Source: CAIRDP01 sp037138335 (lineage in GTDB: Bacteria; Bacteroidota; Bacteroidia; Bacteroidales; FEN-979). From it: a stretch of DNA of 64,000 nt. A program made the position numbers and the translations under genes. Shown piece after piece: positions 16,173 through 24,838 of the stretch (positions within the stretch are counted from its first letter, which is position 1; each line of letters begins with the position of its first letter). The notes below the pieces were generated by a model. That model was given only the letters and a program-made list of their open reading frames with translations, searched no databases and was not told the origin of the DNA. Where the stretch lies: positions 121,546 to 185,545 of the forward strand of contig JBAXIO010000006.1 of the NCBI GenBank assembly GCA_037138335.1. The letters run 5' to 3'.

Positions 16173-17568
16173 GAAGGGCGACATTTTCAACATGCTGGGT
16201 ATGCGGGAACATATCAACCGGCTGGCATTCCTGCATTGTATACTTTTCCTTGAGAATATAAATATCCCTGGCCTGGGTTGCGGGGTTGCAGCTTATATAG
16301 ACAATTTTCCCGGGAAGCACCGACAGCAGCGTTCTGATCACCTTCTCATGCATGCCGTTGCGCGGAGGGTCGGTGATGACCGCATCGGGATGGCCATGTT
16401 CGGCGATAAATTCAGGTGTGAGCAATTTTTCGGTTTCGGCAGCGAAAAACTGAAGGTTGGTATTGCCGTTAAGAGCGGCATTAATGCCGGCATCGGTTAC
16501 AGCTGAAGCAACGGATTCAATCCCTATCCCTTTTTTTATATAAGGAGCGATATAATTTGCTATAGTCCCTGTGCCCGTATAAAGGTCGTAAACGGTTTCA
16601 TGGCCTTCGGGCGATAGGTAGCCGGCAGCCAGCCGAAAAAGTTTCCCGGCCTGGATGGGATTTGTCTGGAAGAAAGAAACCGGCCCTATCCTGAATTTTG
16701 ACTCAGGGAAGCTTTCACGGAACGGAGGTAAAACCTCAGTGATAAACAGGGTGCCCGAATAATGCCTCATCACCAGGTCGCTGATGATATCGTTCTTCTT
16801 TTCATTCACCACATAATACATGGATGTTATTTTCGGGAACCCGGCCTGGAGATGAAAGAGCATCGGGAGGATCCGGTCGGGCTCATCGGTCCCGAAAACC
16901 ATAATCAGCATAAGGTCGCCGGAGGTGGTGGTCCTAAAGATCATGTTACGCAGAAATCCCGAATTGTTCCTGGCATCGTAAAAGCTCAGGCCCCTATCGA
17001 TCGCATACTTCCTGGCTTCAAGCCTGATGGCGTTTACCGGTTCCTCCATCAGATAGCAATGGTCAATATCGAGGATTTTGTCCCAACGCCTGGGTATATG
17101 AAACCCCAGGGCAGGGGAGGCGTCGCCGTCGGCCGCACCCGTGAACCACCTGCGGGAGGAGAATGTGAATTCAAGCTTGTTCCTGTATTCCCTTGTAGCT
17201 TCCGACCCGATGATCTCACGCACCATGGGATCTTCGAGCTTGGCAATGCGCCTGAAACTGTCTTCAACCTGCTTGTGTTTGAAATGAAGCTGGCTGCTGT
17301 AGTTCATGTGCTGCCAGCTGCATCCCCCGCAAACGCCGAAATGGGAGCAGAAAGCTTCCGTGCGGTCGGGCGAATAGCTGTGAAATTTCACTATCCTCCC
17401 TTCTGCGAAGGATCGTTTTGTTTTGAAGACTTCAATATCTACAATATCCCCGGGCACCCCGTAAGGCACAAAAACAACCATCTCGCCATCCCTGGCCACG
17501 GCATTGCCTTCAGAACCGGCATCGATAATCTCAATTTTTTCTATCAGTTTCTTCTCGTTCTTCCTCAC
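16159..17568 (-). CDS. 23S rRNA (uracil-C5)-methyltransferase, RlmD/TrmA family
   Basis: SAM-dependent methylation of a uridine C5 in 23S rRNA. 469 residues. The N-terminal TRAM domain (to about residue 65) is followed by the Fe-S cysteines FCSHFGVCGGC (C-x5-C-x2-C) with a fourth candidate in DIDHCYLM, as in E. coli RlmD. The methyltransferase core shows VYDLYTGTGTIANYIA (SAM site), TDPPRNG and the catalytic cysteine in VYISCNPATQARDI. Position specificity (U1939 or U747) cannot be read from the sequence. It lies 15 nt after hydE. Confidence 0.9.
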   Translation of the reverse strand: MRKNEKKLIEKIEIIDAGSEGNAVARDGEMVVFVPYGVPGDIVDIEVFKTKRSFAEGRIVKFHSYSPDRTEAFCSHFGVCGGCSWQHMNYSSQLHFKHKQVEDSFRRIAKLEDPMVREIIGSEATREYRNKLEFTFSSRRWFTGAADGDASPALGFHIPRRWDKILDIDHCYLMEEPVNAIRLEARKYAIDRGLSFYDARNNSGFLRNMIFRTTTSGDLMLIMVFGTDEPDRILPMLFHLQAGFPKITSMYYVVNEKKNDIISDLVMRHYSGTLFITEVLPPFRESFPESKFRIGPVSFFQTNPIQAGKLFRLAAGYLSPEGHETVYDLYTGTGTIANYIAPYIKKGIGIESVASAVTDAGINAALNGNTNLQFFAAETEKLLTPEFIAEHGHPDAVITDPPRNGMHEKVIRTLLSVLPGKIVYISCNPATQARDIYILKEKYTMQECQPVDMFPHTQHVENVALLTLA

Positions 17569-17583
17569 TTTTCCCTCACGATC

Positions 17584-18666
17584 TTATTCACGATTTATAA
17601 AATGCCTGCTGTCGCCCCATTCCCCGTATCCGATCTCGTCTCCTGCCGCACGTATGTGTTTTTCGAGCGCTATCCTGGTCTCTTCCGGCTCATCCTTGAC
17701 ATTCGGTTTGTTTTCGTACAGCAGGTAATTGTCCCTGTATTTTACCGGGGTCAGGTTGGGCATGATCACATTGGCCCCGGCATAAATTGCCTGCTCCCTT
17801 CCCCTGGGGTCAAGGGTTTGCATTGCAGTTGTGGCTGCTATGTTAATGTCGGGCATAATGATCCTTAGGATCGCAACCATTTTAATGGATAGCAGGACCC
17901 TTTCTGCAGCCGAAGGAATTAAATTGCGGTATTCCCACAAGGGTGTATCTTCATGTTCTATATAAGGCCCCATTCCAACCATATCGATATCGAAATCCCT
18001 GAAAAAGCAAAGGTCATCGGCCAGGTCGGAGGTAGTTTGAAATGGCAGGCCTATCATGACCCCTGTGCCAACCTGGAATCCCGATTTCCTGAGTAATGAA
18101 AGGGATTCCAGCCTTGCCTGGTGGGTGTGCCTCTGATCGGCGGGATGCAGTTTTGCATACAGGGCAGGGTTTGATACTTCTATACGTAGCAGGTAGCGGT
18201 GAGCCCCGGCCGAAAACCAGCGTTTGTAGGTTTCTTCCGTTTGTTCGCCCAGCGACAAGGTGATATGGAGGCTGCCGTTTGTGGCTGAATGTATCTGCCT
18301 GAGCAGGTTCTCGATGGACTTGCTGAACGCCTTGCTGCTTTGCTCCCCGCTTTGTATTACTATTGAAGCAAAATTGTTGTCGGCTGCATACCTGGCCGCT
18401 TCAAGCACCTCCTCGTCGCTCAGGGTGTACCGCTGGTAGCGGCCGTTATCCATCCTGATCCCGCAATAGAAGCAGTTTTTGGTACAAATGTTAGAATATT
18501 CTATCAGTCCCCTGAAAAAAACTTTCCTCCCCACCATGGCCGTTTTCAGATCGTGGGCCCGGTTGAAAAGCTCTTCTGAACCTGCCTTGTCAAGGGCAAG
18601 CAGCATCATTATATCATCTTTTGCGATATATTTTTTTTGTAAAATATTTTCAACAGTTCGAACCAT
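17584..18666 (-). CDS. hydE: [FeFe]-hydrogenase maturase HydE (radical SAM)
   Basis: Radical SAM enzyme that helps build the H-cluster of [FeFe]-hydrogenase. 360 residues, TIM-barrel type. The cluster motif CTKNCFYC (Cys61, Cys65, Cys68; C-x3-C-x2-C) is followed by GIRMDNGRYQRYTL. The IQSGEQ and the GLPFQTTSDLADDL/GPYIEHEDTPL segments are typical of HydE, as opposed to BioB or PylB. No hydF, hydG or hydrogenase gene lies in the window, so the maturation genes are dispersed. It implies hydrogen metabolism under anoxia. Confidence 0.87.
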   Translation of the reverse strand: MVRTVENILQKKYIAKDDIMMLLALDKAGSEELFNRAHDLKTAMVGRKVFFRGLIEYSNICTKNCFYCGIRMDNGRYQRYTLSDEEVLEAARYAADNNFASIVIQSGEQSSKAFSKSIENLLRQIHSATNGSLHITLSLGEQTEETYKRWFSAGAHRYLLRIEVSNPALYAKLHPADQRHTHQARLESLSLLRKSGFQVGTGVMIGLPFQTTSDLADDLCFFRDFDIDMVGMGPYIEHEDTPLWEYRNLIPSAAERVLLSIKMVAILRIIMPDINIAATTAMQTLDPRGREQAIYAGANVIMPNLTPVKYRDNYLLYENKPNVKDEPEETRIALEKHIRAAGDEIGYGEWGDSRHFINRE

Positions 18667-18701
18667 TGTGAGGGAAATGTTAATATATTAGCTTGCTGAT
18701 G

Positions 18702-18715
18702 CAAAGGTACCTTTT
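18702..18715. promoter_or_regulatory. Overlapping divergent -7 boxes (hydE / LytTR regulator)
   Basis: Minus-strand TACCTTTG (18702-18709) toward hydE and plus-strand TACCTTTT (18708-18715) toward the LytTR gene share the central bases of a palindrome AAAGGTACCTTT. If both are used, polymerase could serve only one at a time. Neither has an obvious -33 TTG. Confidence 0.38.
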
Positions 18716-18750
18716 CTTTCGTAATTTAGTCAGCCGAAAAACCGCCTCCT

Positions 18751-19515
18751 ATGGATGAAGCTATAAGGACAGTCCTTGTCGATGATGACAAAACCAGTTT
18801 GCTTACCTTGCAGTCGTTGCTTGAAAAGCATTTTCACGAGGTCAGCATCATCGGAACCGCAATGACGGTTAAAGATGCCATCGCCCTGATCGATGAAACC
18901 AAACCTGAAATGGTTTTCCTCGATGTTAACCTCCCCGACGGGGAAGGGTTTGATGTGATGGAAGGAGTTACATTCCGCAAATTCCAGGTCATTTTTGTTA
19001 CAGCTTTCGACAAATATGCAGTTCGCGCATTTGAATTTTCGGCGCTTCATTACATCGTAAAGCCGGCTACTTTTGACGGATTAAAGACTGCTTTCGACCG
19101 TTACAGGGACTCAAGGGAAAAAGACGAGGACATAGATGACCGTCTCTCTGTTCTGAAGGAAAGCCTGAAAGGCGGACAGGAGAAAATAATCATCCCGTCC
19201 TCTGATGGTTTGAACATAGTTAAACTGGGGGATGTCGTAAGGCTTGAAGCCGACGATGTGTATACTACCTTTTACCTTTCTAACGGCCAGAAGTTCGTGG
19301 CATCGAAATCCATGAACAATTACGAAAAAATACTGGAAGACCTCCCGTTTTCACGTATCCACAGCAAACACCTGATCAACCTGGTGTATGTCAAGCGGTA
19401 TATGAAAGGCAAAGGCGGTTCGGTAATAATGGAAGACAATTCCGAGGTCGAGGTATCGGTAAGAAAAAAAGCTGATTTTCTCGAAAAGCTTAAATCCTTT
19501 GCACGATTTGTTTAA
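18751..19515 (+). CDS. LytTR-family response regulator
   Basis: 254 residues: receiver domain (residues 6-125, acidic DDD at 11-13, phospho-acceptor Asp58 in VFLDVNLPDG, Lys in IVKPAT) and a C-terminal LytTR DNA-binding domain (about 155-252, IHSKHLINLVYVKRY). It normally pairs with a LytS/YehU-type histidine kinase; none is adjacent. It is divergent from hydE, with overlapping promoter boxes. The last 3 nt overlap the convergent ychF stop. Confidence 0.93.
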   Translation: MDEAIRTVLVDDDKTSLLTLQSLLEKHFHEVSIIGTAMTVKDAIALIDETKPEMVFLDVNLPDGEGFDVMEGVTFRKFQVIFVTAFDKYAVRAFEFSALHYIVKPATFDGLKTAFDRYRDSREKDEDIDDRLSVLKESLKGGQEKIIIPSSDGLNIVKLGDVVRLEADDVYTTFYLSNGQKFVASKSMNNYEKILEDLPFSRIHSKHLINLVYVKRYMKGKGGSVIMEDNSEVEVSVRKKADFLEKLKSFARFV

Positions 19516-20600
19516 ACGTTGAAGCGGATATGCAGTATATCCCCGTCGTCAACGATATAATTTTTCCCTTCAACGAATAATTTCCCTTTTTCCCTGCAGG
19601 CATGTTCCGATCCTAAAGCGATAAAGTCGCTGTATTTCATGACTTCCGCACGTATAAAGCCTCTTTCGAGGTCGCTATGGATCACGCCTGCAGCCTGGGG
19701 AGCCGTCATCCCTTTGCGGATTGTCCAGGCTCTTACTTCCTTAGGCCCTGCGGTAAAGAAATTCTGGAGGTCCAGAAGGTGAAAGGCTGCCCTGACAAGG
19801 CGGTTGACCCCGGGTTCGTTAAGCCCGGCATCGGCAAGGAACACCTGGCGGTCCTCTTCCTGCTCTAGTTCGGCAATTTCCGACTCCAGTTTGCCTGCAA
19901 CAACAATGACTTCAGCATTTTCGGCCTCGACGCTCCGGATAAACCTTGCCGAGTGTGCATTCCCGTTCACCGCCGATCCGTCATCCACATTGCATACATA
20001 TAAAACAGGTTTCTCAGTCAGCAGCGCTATATCGGCAATATATTTCTTGTCTTCCTCGTAAACGTCAGCTGTACGGGCGCTCTGGAAGGATTCCAGATGT
20101 TTCTTGTACACCTCGAGGACTTCAACACATTTTTTCGCATCCTTATCGCCGCCCTTGGCGATCTTTTCAAACCTCTGTATTTTCCTGTCAACCAGTTCAA
20201 GATCCCTGATCTGGAGTTCGAGGTCGACAATCTCCTTATCCCTGACCGGATCAACAGACCCTTCGATATGCGGCATATTGGGGTCGTCGAAACAGCGGAT
20301 GACATGGATAAGTGCATCCACATTACGTATATCGGCAAGGAATTTATTGCCTTCGGTGTTTCCCCCTTTGGAAAGGCCCGGGATATCAACCATCTCGATT
20401 GTTGTTGGAACGATCTTCGCAGCATGAATGAATTTATCAATTTCAAACAGCCTGGGATCAGGCACATTCATGGTCCCAAGGTTCGATTTAGTGGCAGTAA
20501 AAGCTGCTTTATGAGTTTCGGCCCGGTTCGAAGAGATACAGTTGAAAAGGCTGGTCTTTCCTGAGCCGGACAGGCCGATGATTCCGCATTTTAAAGGCAT
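19512..20600 (-). CDS. ychF: YchF/OLA1-like P-loop NTPase, divergent
   Basis: OBG-family ATPase/GTPase associated with ribosomes and redox stress. 362 residues: G domain, inserted coiled coil, then a C-terminal TGS-type DUF933 domain (VRAWTIRKGMTAPQAAGVIH, DGDILHIRF). The P-loop reads GLSGSGKTSLFN instead of the usual GLPNVGKSTLFN. The switch II region is VDIPGLSKGGNTEGNKFLAD, and the base-recognition motif is NVDD where YchF usually has NxxE. It may be a paralog distinct from housekeeping YchF. Convergent with the LytTR gene (stops overlap). Confidence 0.86.
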   Translation of the reverse strand: MPLKCGIIGLSGSGKTSLFNCISSNRAETHKAAFTATKSNLGTMNVPDPRLFEIDKFIHAAKIVPTTIEMVDIPGLSKGGNTEGNKFLADIRNVDALIHVIRCFDDPNMPHIEGSVDPVRDKEIVDLELQIRDLELVDRKIQRFEKIAKGGDKDAKKCVEVLEVYKKHLESFQSARTADVYEEDKKYIADIALLTEKPVLYVCNVDDGSAVNGNAHSARFIRSVEAENAEVIVVAGKLESEIAELEQEEDRQVFLADAGLNEPGVNRLVRAAFHLLDLQNFFTAGPKEVRAWTIRKGMTAPQAAGVIHSDLERGFIRAEVMKYSDFIALGSEHACREKGKLFVEGKNYIVDDGDILHIRFNV

Positions 20601-20760
20601 GTATGGTTTATTTTAGAGCTTCAGTTTAACTATTAAGGTTCAGCATCCCCTGTTCAACCTGGTTTTGCAGCCGGGGATTAATGAATGATTCTGCGAAATT
20701 ACATTATCCGTGAGGAACATTCAAGGTGAATATTAAATTTCCTTTAACCAGCTCTGCCTT

Positions 20761-20787
20761 TTGATATTTCCAATTTCTTTATATTTG
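20761..20787 (+). promoter_or_regulatory. Promoter for WG-repeat protein gene
   Basis: TTG (20761-20763), a 16-nt spacer and TATATTTG (20780-20787). The -7 box lies only 12 nt before the ATG at 20800, so the leader would be very short. The alternative TTG start at 20761 would lie inside this promoter. Confidence 0.38.
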
Positions 20788-20799
20788 AAAAAAAACAGT

Positions 20800-21816
20800 A
20801 TGAAAACAGGATTAAAAAGTATTGTCGTTTTGATGACTATCATCATGACTATTGCAACCATGGCGGTGCATTCACAAGTTCTGACTGCCCCGGTACAAAA
20901 AGGCAGCCTCTGGGGCTATATTGACCAGAATGGCAAGTGGCTGATCAATCCACAGTATACAACAGCCTGGGGTTTCTCTGAAGGGCTGGCCCCGGCAGAA
21001 CTGAATAAATTGTGGGGATATATTGACGGGAAAGGAAATTGGATAATCAATCCCCAGTACAAAAGGGCTGAAGGGTACAGCGAAGGTTTATGCCGGGTGA
21101 TTACAACCGATGACAAATTCGGCAAATGGATTTATCTGGATAAATCTGGCAAACAGGCATTTGCAGCTCATTTTGACAATTGCATGGACTTTAGTAACGG
21201 CCGGGCGGCTGCAAGGCAGGGAAAGATGTGGGGGTATATCGATAATACAGGTAAGTTTATTATCGAAGGGAAATATGAACATGCTGAGACTTTTTGTGAT
21301 GGAGCGGCCCGTGTAAAACTCGATAAGGTCTATGGATTTATTGACCTGTCGGGGAAATGGTTGCTGCAGACCGATTTTGAGAATATCCGTGACATGAAAG
21401 AGGGGGCCTTCCCATACAAGGGAAAGGACGGATGGGGGTTTGCCGACAAACAGGGGAAGGTTATTGTTTCGGATAACCTGGATCATGCCCAGCCGTTTTC
21501 GGAGGGAATGGGCAGGGCCAAAAAAAAGGGGCTCTGGGGTTTCTATGATAACACGGGAAAACTGGTTGTCCAGTTCAGTTTTGACAATTGCATGGATTTC
21601 TCTGAAGGCCTTGCAGCTGTGCAAAAAGGAAAATTATGGGGATTTATTGACAAGTCGGGGAATATGATAGTTCCACCCCAGTTTGATGAAGTTGATTCAT
21701 TCTCAAATGGCCTGGCTGCCGTGAAATCGGGTTCACTGTGGGGCTATGTAGATAAATCGGGTAAAATGGCTATCCCTGCCCAGTTTGATAATGCCATAGG
21801 GTTCACCCTTGAATAA
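20800..21816 (+). CDS. WG-repeat exported protein
   Basis: 338 residues. A signal peptide (MKTGLKSIVVLMTIIMTIAT and on to about residue 27) is followed by roughly ten tandem WG repeats with the pattern LWGYIDxxGKWxIxPQYxxAxxFSEGLA. Each repeat carries Trp-Gly followed by Asp/Asn-x-x-Gly-Lys. WG repeats form beta-propeller-like or solenoid surfaces, and their ligands are mostly unknown. The repeats run almost to the stop, so nothing else is attached. The frame is open to a TTG at 20761, but the ATG at 20800 begins a good signal peptide. Confidence 0.87.
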   Translation: MKTGLKSIVVLMTIIMTIATMAVHSQVLTAPVQKGSLWGYIDQNGKWLINPQYTTAWGFSEGLAPAELNKLWGYIDGKGNWIINPQYKRAEGYSEGLCRVITTDDKFGKWIYLDKSGKQAFAAHFDNCMDFSNGRAAARQGKMWGYIDNTGKFIIEGKYEHAETFCDGAARVKLDKVYGFIDLSGKWLLQTDFENIRDMKEGAFPYKGKDGWGFADKQGKVIVSDNLDHAQPFSEGMGRAKKKGLWGFYDNTGKLVVQFSFDNCMDFSEGLAAVQKGKLWGFIDKSGNMIVPPQFDEVDSFSNGLAAVKSGSLWGYVDKSGKMAIPAQFDNAIGFTLE

Positions 21817-21830
21817 GCCTTACTAATCCT

Positions 21831-21861
21831 TTGGTAATTAATTTATTTCTTTCTACCTTTG
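21831..21861 (+). promoter_or_regulatory. Promoter for rpsA
   Basis: TTG (21831-21833), a 20-nt spacer and TACCTTTG (21854-21861): the best Bacteroidota-type promoter in the window. It leaves a leader of about 115 nt before the rpsA ATG. Confidence 0.6.
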
Positions 21862-21873
21862 CACCCCATTTTG

Positions 21874-21917
21874 TCCGGGGTGGAATGGCCTTATGTTCCT
21901 TTAATAAAACCCCCGGA
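21874..21917 (+). promoter_or_regulatory. Candidate structured leader of rpsA
   Basis: TCCGGGG (21874-21880) can pair with CCCCGGA (21911-21917) across a 30-nt loop inside the rpsA 5' leader. S1 represses its own translation in other bacteria, so a leader structure is plausible. Only the inverted repeat is seen. Confidence 0.3.
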
Positions 21918-21979
21918 AAAGAAAATAAAAGTTTAACCCGGAATTCGCGTATGCGCTTCCAATTAGCCAAATTTAATAC

Positions 21980-24004
21980 ATGACTCCTGAAGAAACCAAT
22001 GTCAACATGGAGCAAAATGTTAATGTTGAACCAGAAATTACAGGCACTGAAGCACCACAGGCAGAAACAACCCCTGAAGTTGTAGCCGAAGTACCTGAGA
22101 AAAAAGAAATCAGAAAGAAACCCGCCCCGGCAGAACCTTCTGCGGAATTTGACTGGGACTCTATCGGAAAGAAACATGAACTGTATTCCCAGGATGAACG
22201 CAAAAGGCTGGAAGATGTTTATGACCAGACCCTTAAAGCCATCCAGGACCATGAACTGATCGAAGGTACCGTGGTAACGATGACCAACCGTGAAATTGTT
22301 GTCAACATAGGCTTTAAATCAGACGGTGTACTTATGGCCAATGAATTCCGCTACAATCCCGATCTCAAAATCGGCGATAAAGTGGAAGTTTATATTGAGA
22401 ACCAGGAAGACACCACCGGACAGCTTCTTCTTTCGCATAAAAAAGCCCGCATCCTGAAATCATGGGAACGCATCAATACAGCCTATGACAACCAGGAAAT
22501 CATCAAGGGTCATGTTAAATCCCGCACCAAGGGCGGACTCATCGTTGACGTATTCGGCATTGAAGCTTTCCTTCCCGGTTCGCAGATCGATGTAAAACCA
22601 ATACGCGACTACGATGTTTTTGTTGATAAAGTTATGGAGTTCAAGGTGGTTAAGATCAACCACGAATACAAGAACGTTGTAGTTTCCCATAAAGCCCTTA
22701 TTGAAGACGAACTCGAAGCCCAGAAGGCAGAGATCATCAAAAAACTTGAAAAAGGACAGATCCTTGAAGGTACCGTTAAAAATATCACTTCATACGGGGT
22801 GTTTATTGACCTCGGCGGTGTTGACGGGCTTATTCATATTACCGACCTTAGCTGGGGACGCATCAACCATCCTGAAGAAATCGTTAAACTCGACCAGAAA
22901 ATCAAAGTTGTCATCCTTGATTTTGATGATAACAAAAAACGTATCGCACTTGGCCTCAAACAGCTCACACCTCATCCCTGGGATTCCCTTGATAAGGACC
23001 TTAAGGTTGGCGACAAGGTTAAAGGCCGCGTAGTTGTTATTGCTGATTACGGCGCATTTGTTGAAATCGCAGCCGGCGTTGAAAGCCTGATCCATGTTTC
23101 AGAAATGTCATGGTCACAGCATCTCCGCACCGCACATGATTTCCTGAAAGTCGGGCAGGAAGTGGAAGCTGTTATCCTTACACTCGACCGCGAAGAACGG
23201 AAGATGTCGATGGGTATCAAGCAGCTCATCCCGGATCCCTGGAACAACATCAAGGAAAAATACCCTCTTAAATCGAAGCATACCGCGATTGTACGCAACT
23301 TTACCAATTTCGGCATATTTGTTGAACTGGAAGAAGGCGTTGACGGACTGATCCATATCTCCGACCTGAGCTGGTCTAAGAAAATCAAGCATCCGGCTGA
23401 ATTTACCAAGATCGGTGAAAAGATCGATGTGATGGTACTGGATGTCGATGTTGAAAACCGCAGGCTCAGCCTCGGCCACAAGCAGCTTGAAGAGAACCCA
23501 TGGGATGTGTTTGAAAGCGTATTCTCCGTCGGTTCAGTTCATAAGGGCACCATTGTCAGCATGAACGACAAAGGGGGCATTGTTGCCCTGCCTTATGGCG
23601 TTGAAGGTTTCGCACCAACACGCCATCTTCATAAAGAAGACAACACTTCCGCAAGGGAGGAAGAGGTCCTCGACTTCAAGGTGATCGAATTCTCGAAAGA
23701 GAACAAGAAGATCATCCTTTCCCATACCAAGATCTATCAGGACGCCGCTTATGCCGAAAAGAACAAGGAAGCAAAGGCAGGCCAGAAAAAGGAAAAGGAT
23801 ACCAAGAAAGCTGTTAAAAAGCTGAAGGATAACCTGGAGAAGACAACACTTGGCGATATTGAATCACTTGCCAATCTTAAAGCAGACATGATGGCTGCTG
23901 AAGAAAAAGTGCGTGGTGCCAGGGCTGCTGAACCCCAGGTCGAACTTCCTTTCGATGAACCTAAAGCAGAAGAAGGAGAAACCGAAGAACCTAAGGCAGA
24001 ATAA
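21980..24004 (+). CDS. rpsA: 30S ribosomal protein S1
   Basis: Binds mRNA and helps start translation on the 30S subunit. 674 residues with six S1/OB-fold repeats (starting near residues 92, 176, 260, 345, 432 and 520), the third to fifth carrying the typical GVxGLIHITDLSW-like signature. An acidic, low-complexity extension of about 50 residues precedes the first repeat, and a Lys-rich then acidic tail follows the last one; such extensions are common in Bacteroidota, where classical Shine-Dalgarno use is weak. rnz follows after 5 nt. Confidence 0.97.
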   Translation: MTPEETNVNMEQNVNVEPEITGTEAPQAETTPEVVAEVPEKKEIRKKPAPAEPSAEFDWDSIGKKHELYSQDERKRLEDVYDQTLKAIQDHELIEGTVVTMTNREIVVNIGFKSDGVLMANEFRYNPDLKIGDKVEVYIENQEDTTGQLLLSHKKARILKSWERINTAYDNQEIIKGHVKSRTKGGLIVDVFGIEAFLPGSQIDVKPIRDYDVFVDKVMEFKVVKINHEYKNVVVSHKALIEDELEAQKAEIIKKLEKGQILEGTVKNITSYGVFIDLGGVDGLIHITDLSWGRINHPEEIVKLDQKIKVVILDFDDNKKRIALGLKQLTPHPWDSLDKDLKVGDKVKGRVVVIADYGAFVEIAAGVESLIHVSEMSWSQHLRTAHDFLKVGQEVEAVILTLDREERKMSMGIKQLIPDPWNNIKEKYPLKSKHTAIVRNFTNFGIFVELEEGVDGLIHISDLSWSKKIKHPAEFTKIGEKIDVMVLDVDVENRRLSLGHKQLEENPWDVFESVFSVGSVHKGTIVSMNDKGGIVALPYGVEGFAPTRHLHKEDNTSAREEEVLDFKVIEFSKENKKIILSHTKIYQDAAYAEKNKEAKAGQKKEKDTKKAVKKLKDNLEKTTLGDIESLANLKADMMAAEEKVRGARAAEPQVELPFDEPKAEEGETEEPKAE

Positions 24005-24009
24005 GCCTT

Positions 24010-24819
24010 ATGATATTCTCAGTGACCATACTGGGAAGCAATTCGGCCATCCCGACTTTGCAACGTAACCCAAGCGCTCATTTGCTCAATGCAAATGAGC
24101 GCTTGTTTTTAATAGACTGCGCCGAAGGGACCCAGCTCCAGCTCAGGCGCTACAAAATCCACTTCCAGAGAATAAAACATGTCCTGATCAGCCATTTGCA
24201 CGGCGACCATTTTTACGGACTCATAGGGTTCCTTACCAGCCTGCACCTTCTTGGACGTAAAGATGAATTACATCTTTATGCCGATGAGGAGCTTCGGAAA
24301 ATTATTGACCTGCAGCTGGCCGTTTCGCGCACCCGGCTGGTTTATCCTCTCATTTTTCATCCGCTGATACCTAACCGCAAAGAGCTGATCATAGATTCAG
24401 AACGTCTTCAGGTATACAGCTTCCCGCTGGTACACAGCATCCCCACGAATGGATTCATTTTTATTGAAAAACACCTGTCCACGGTAAGGATCCGCCACCC
24501 AAGATCATACGCCTATTGCAGCGACACAGCTTATTCTGAAGAAATTATCCCTTACATTCAGGGAGCAGACCTTTTATATCATGAAGCAACATTCCTTCAC
24601 GAAATGTCTGTTTCAGCTCATGAGAAATTTCACAGCACTGCTTATGAAGCTGCAACCATAGCTGCCAAAGCCGGGGTAAAGAAACTGCTGATCGGGCATT
24701 TTTCGGCCCGGTATGATGAGCTGCAGCCCCTGCTGGATGAGGCAAAATCAGTGTTTCCCCACACTGAACTTGCAGAGGACGGAAAAAAGTTTGATATTTG
24801 TCATAGCGATAATACCTGA
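24010..24819 (+). CDS. rnz: Ribonuclease Z
   Basis: Metallo-beta-lactamase-fold endonuclease that trims the 3' end of tRNA precursors. 269 residues, shorter than the roughly 300 typical of RNase Z. Zinc ligands are seen in SHLHGDH (HxHxDH), YCSDTAY (Asp) and LLIGHFSARY (His); the N-terminus has NPSAHLL and LFLIDCAEGTQLQL. It starts 5 nt after rpsA and looks cotranscribed, but a perfect terminator-like hairpin lies at codons 21-33. The dcp start follows 19 nt after the stop. Confidence 0.94.
   Translation: MIFSVTILGSNSAIPTLQRNPSAHLLNANERLFLIDCAEGTQLQLRRYKIHFQRIKHVLISHLHGDHFYGLIGFLTSLHLLGRKDELHLYADEELRKIIDLQLAVSRTRLVYPLIFHPLIPNRKELIIDSERLQVYSFPLVHSIPTNGFIFIEKHLSTVRIRHPRSYAYCSDTAYSEEIIPYIQGADLLYHEATFLHEMSVSAHEKFHSTAYEAATIAAKAGVKKLLIGHFSARYDELQPLLDEAKSVFPHTELAEDGKKFDICHSDNT
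24071..24110 (+). terminator. Intrinsic-terminator-like hairpin inside rnz
   Basis: CAAGCGCTCATTTGC (24071-24085) pairs perfectly with GCAAATGAGCGCTTG (24091-24105) across the loop TCAAT, and TTTTT follows (24106-24110). The hairpin begins 67 nt after the rpsA stop and lies within codons for the conserved N-terminal region of RNase Z. It could terminate or attenuate rpsA read-through into rnz. Confidence 0.6.
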
Positions 24820-24838
24820 TTCTCAAAAAACCTTTTAC

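Noticed and set aside
16762..17868. Long plus-strand open frame of 368 codons
   Set aside because: It lies antisense to the rRNA methyltransferase and hydE genes, both with clear catalytic motifs, and its own translation has no recognisable domain.
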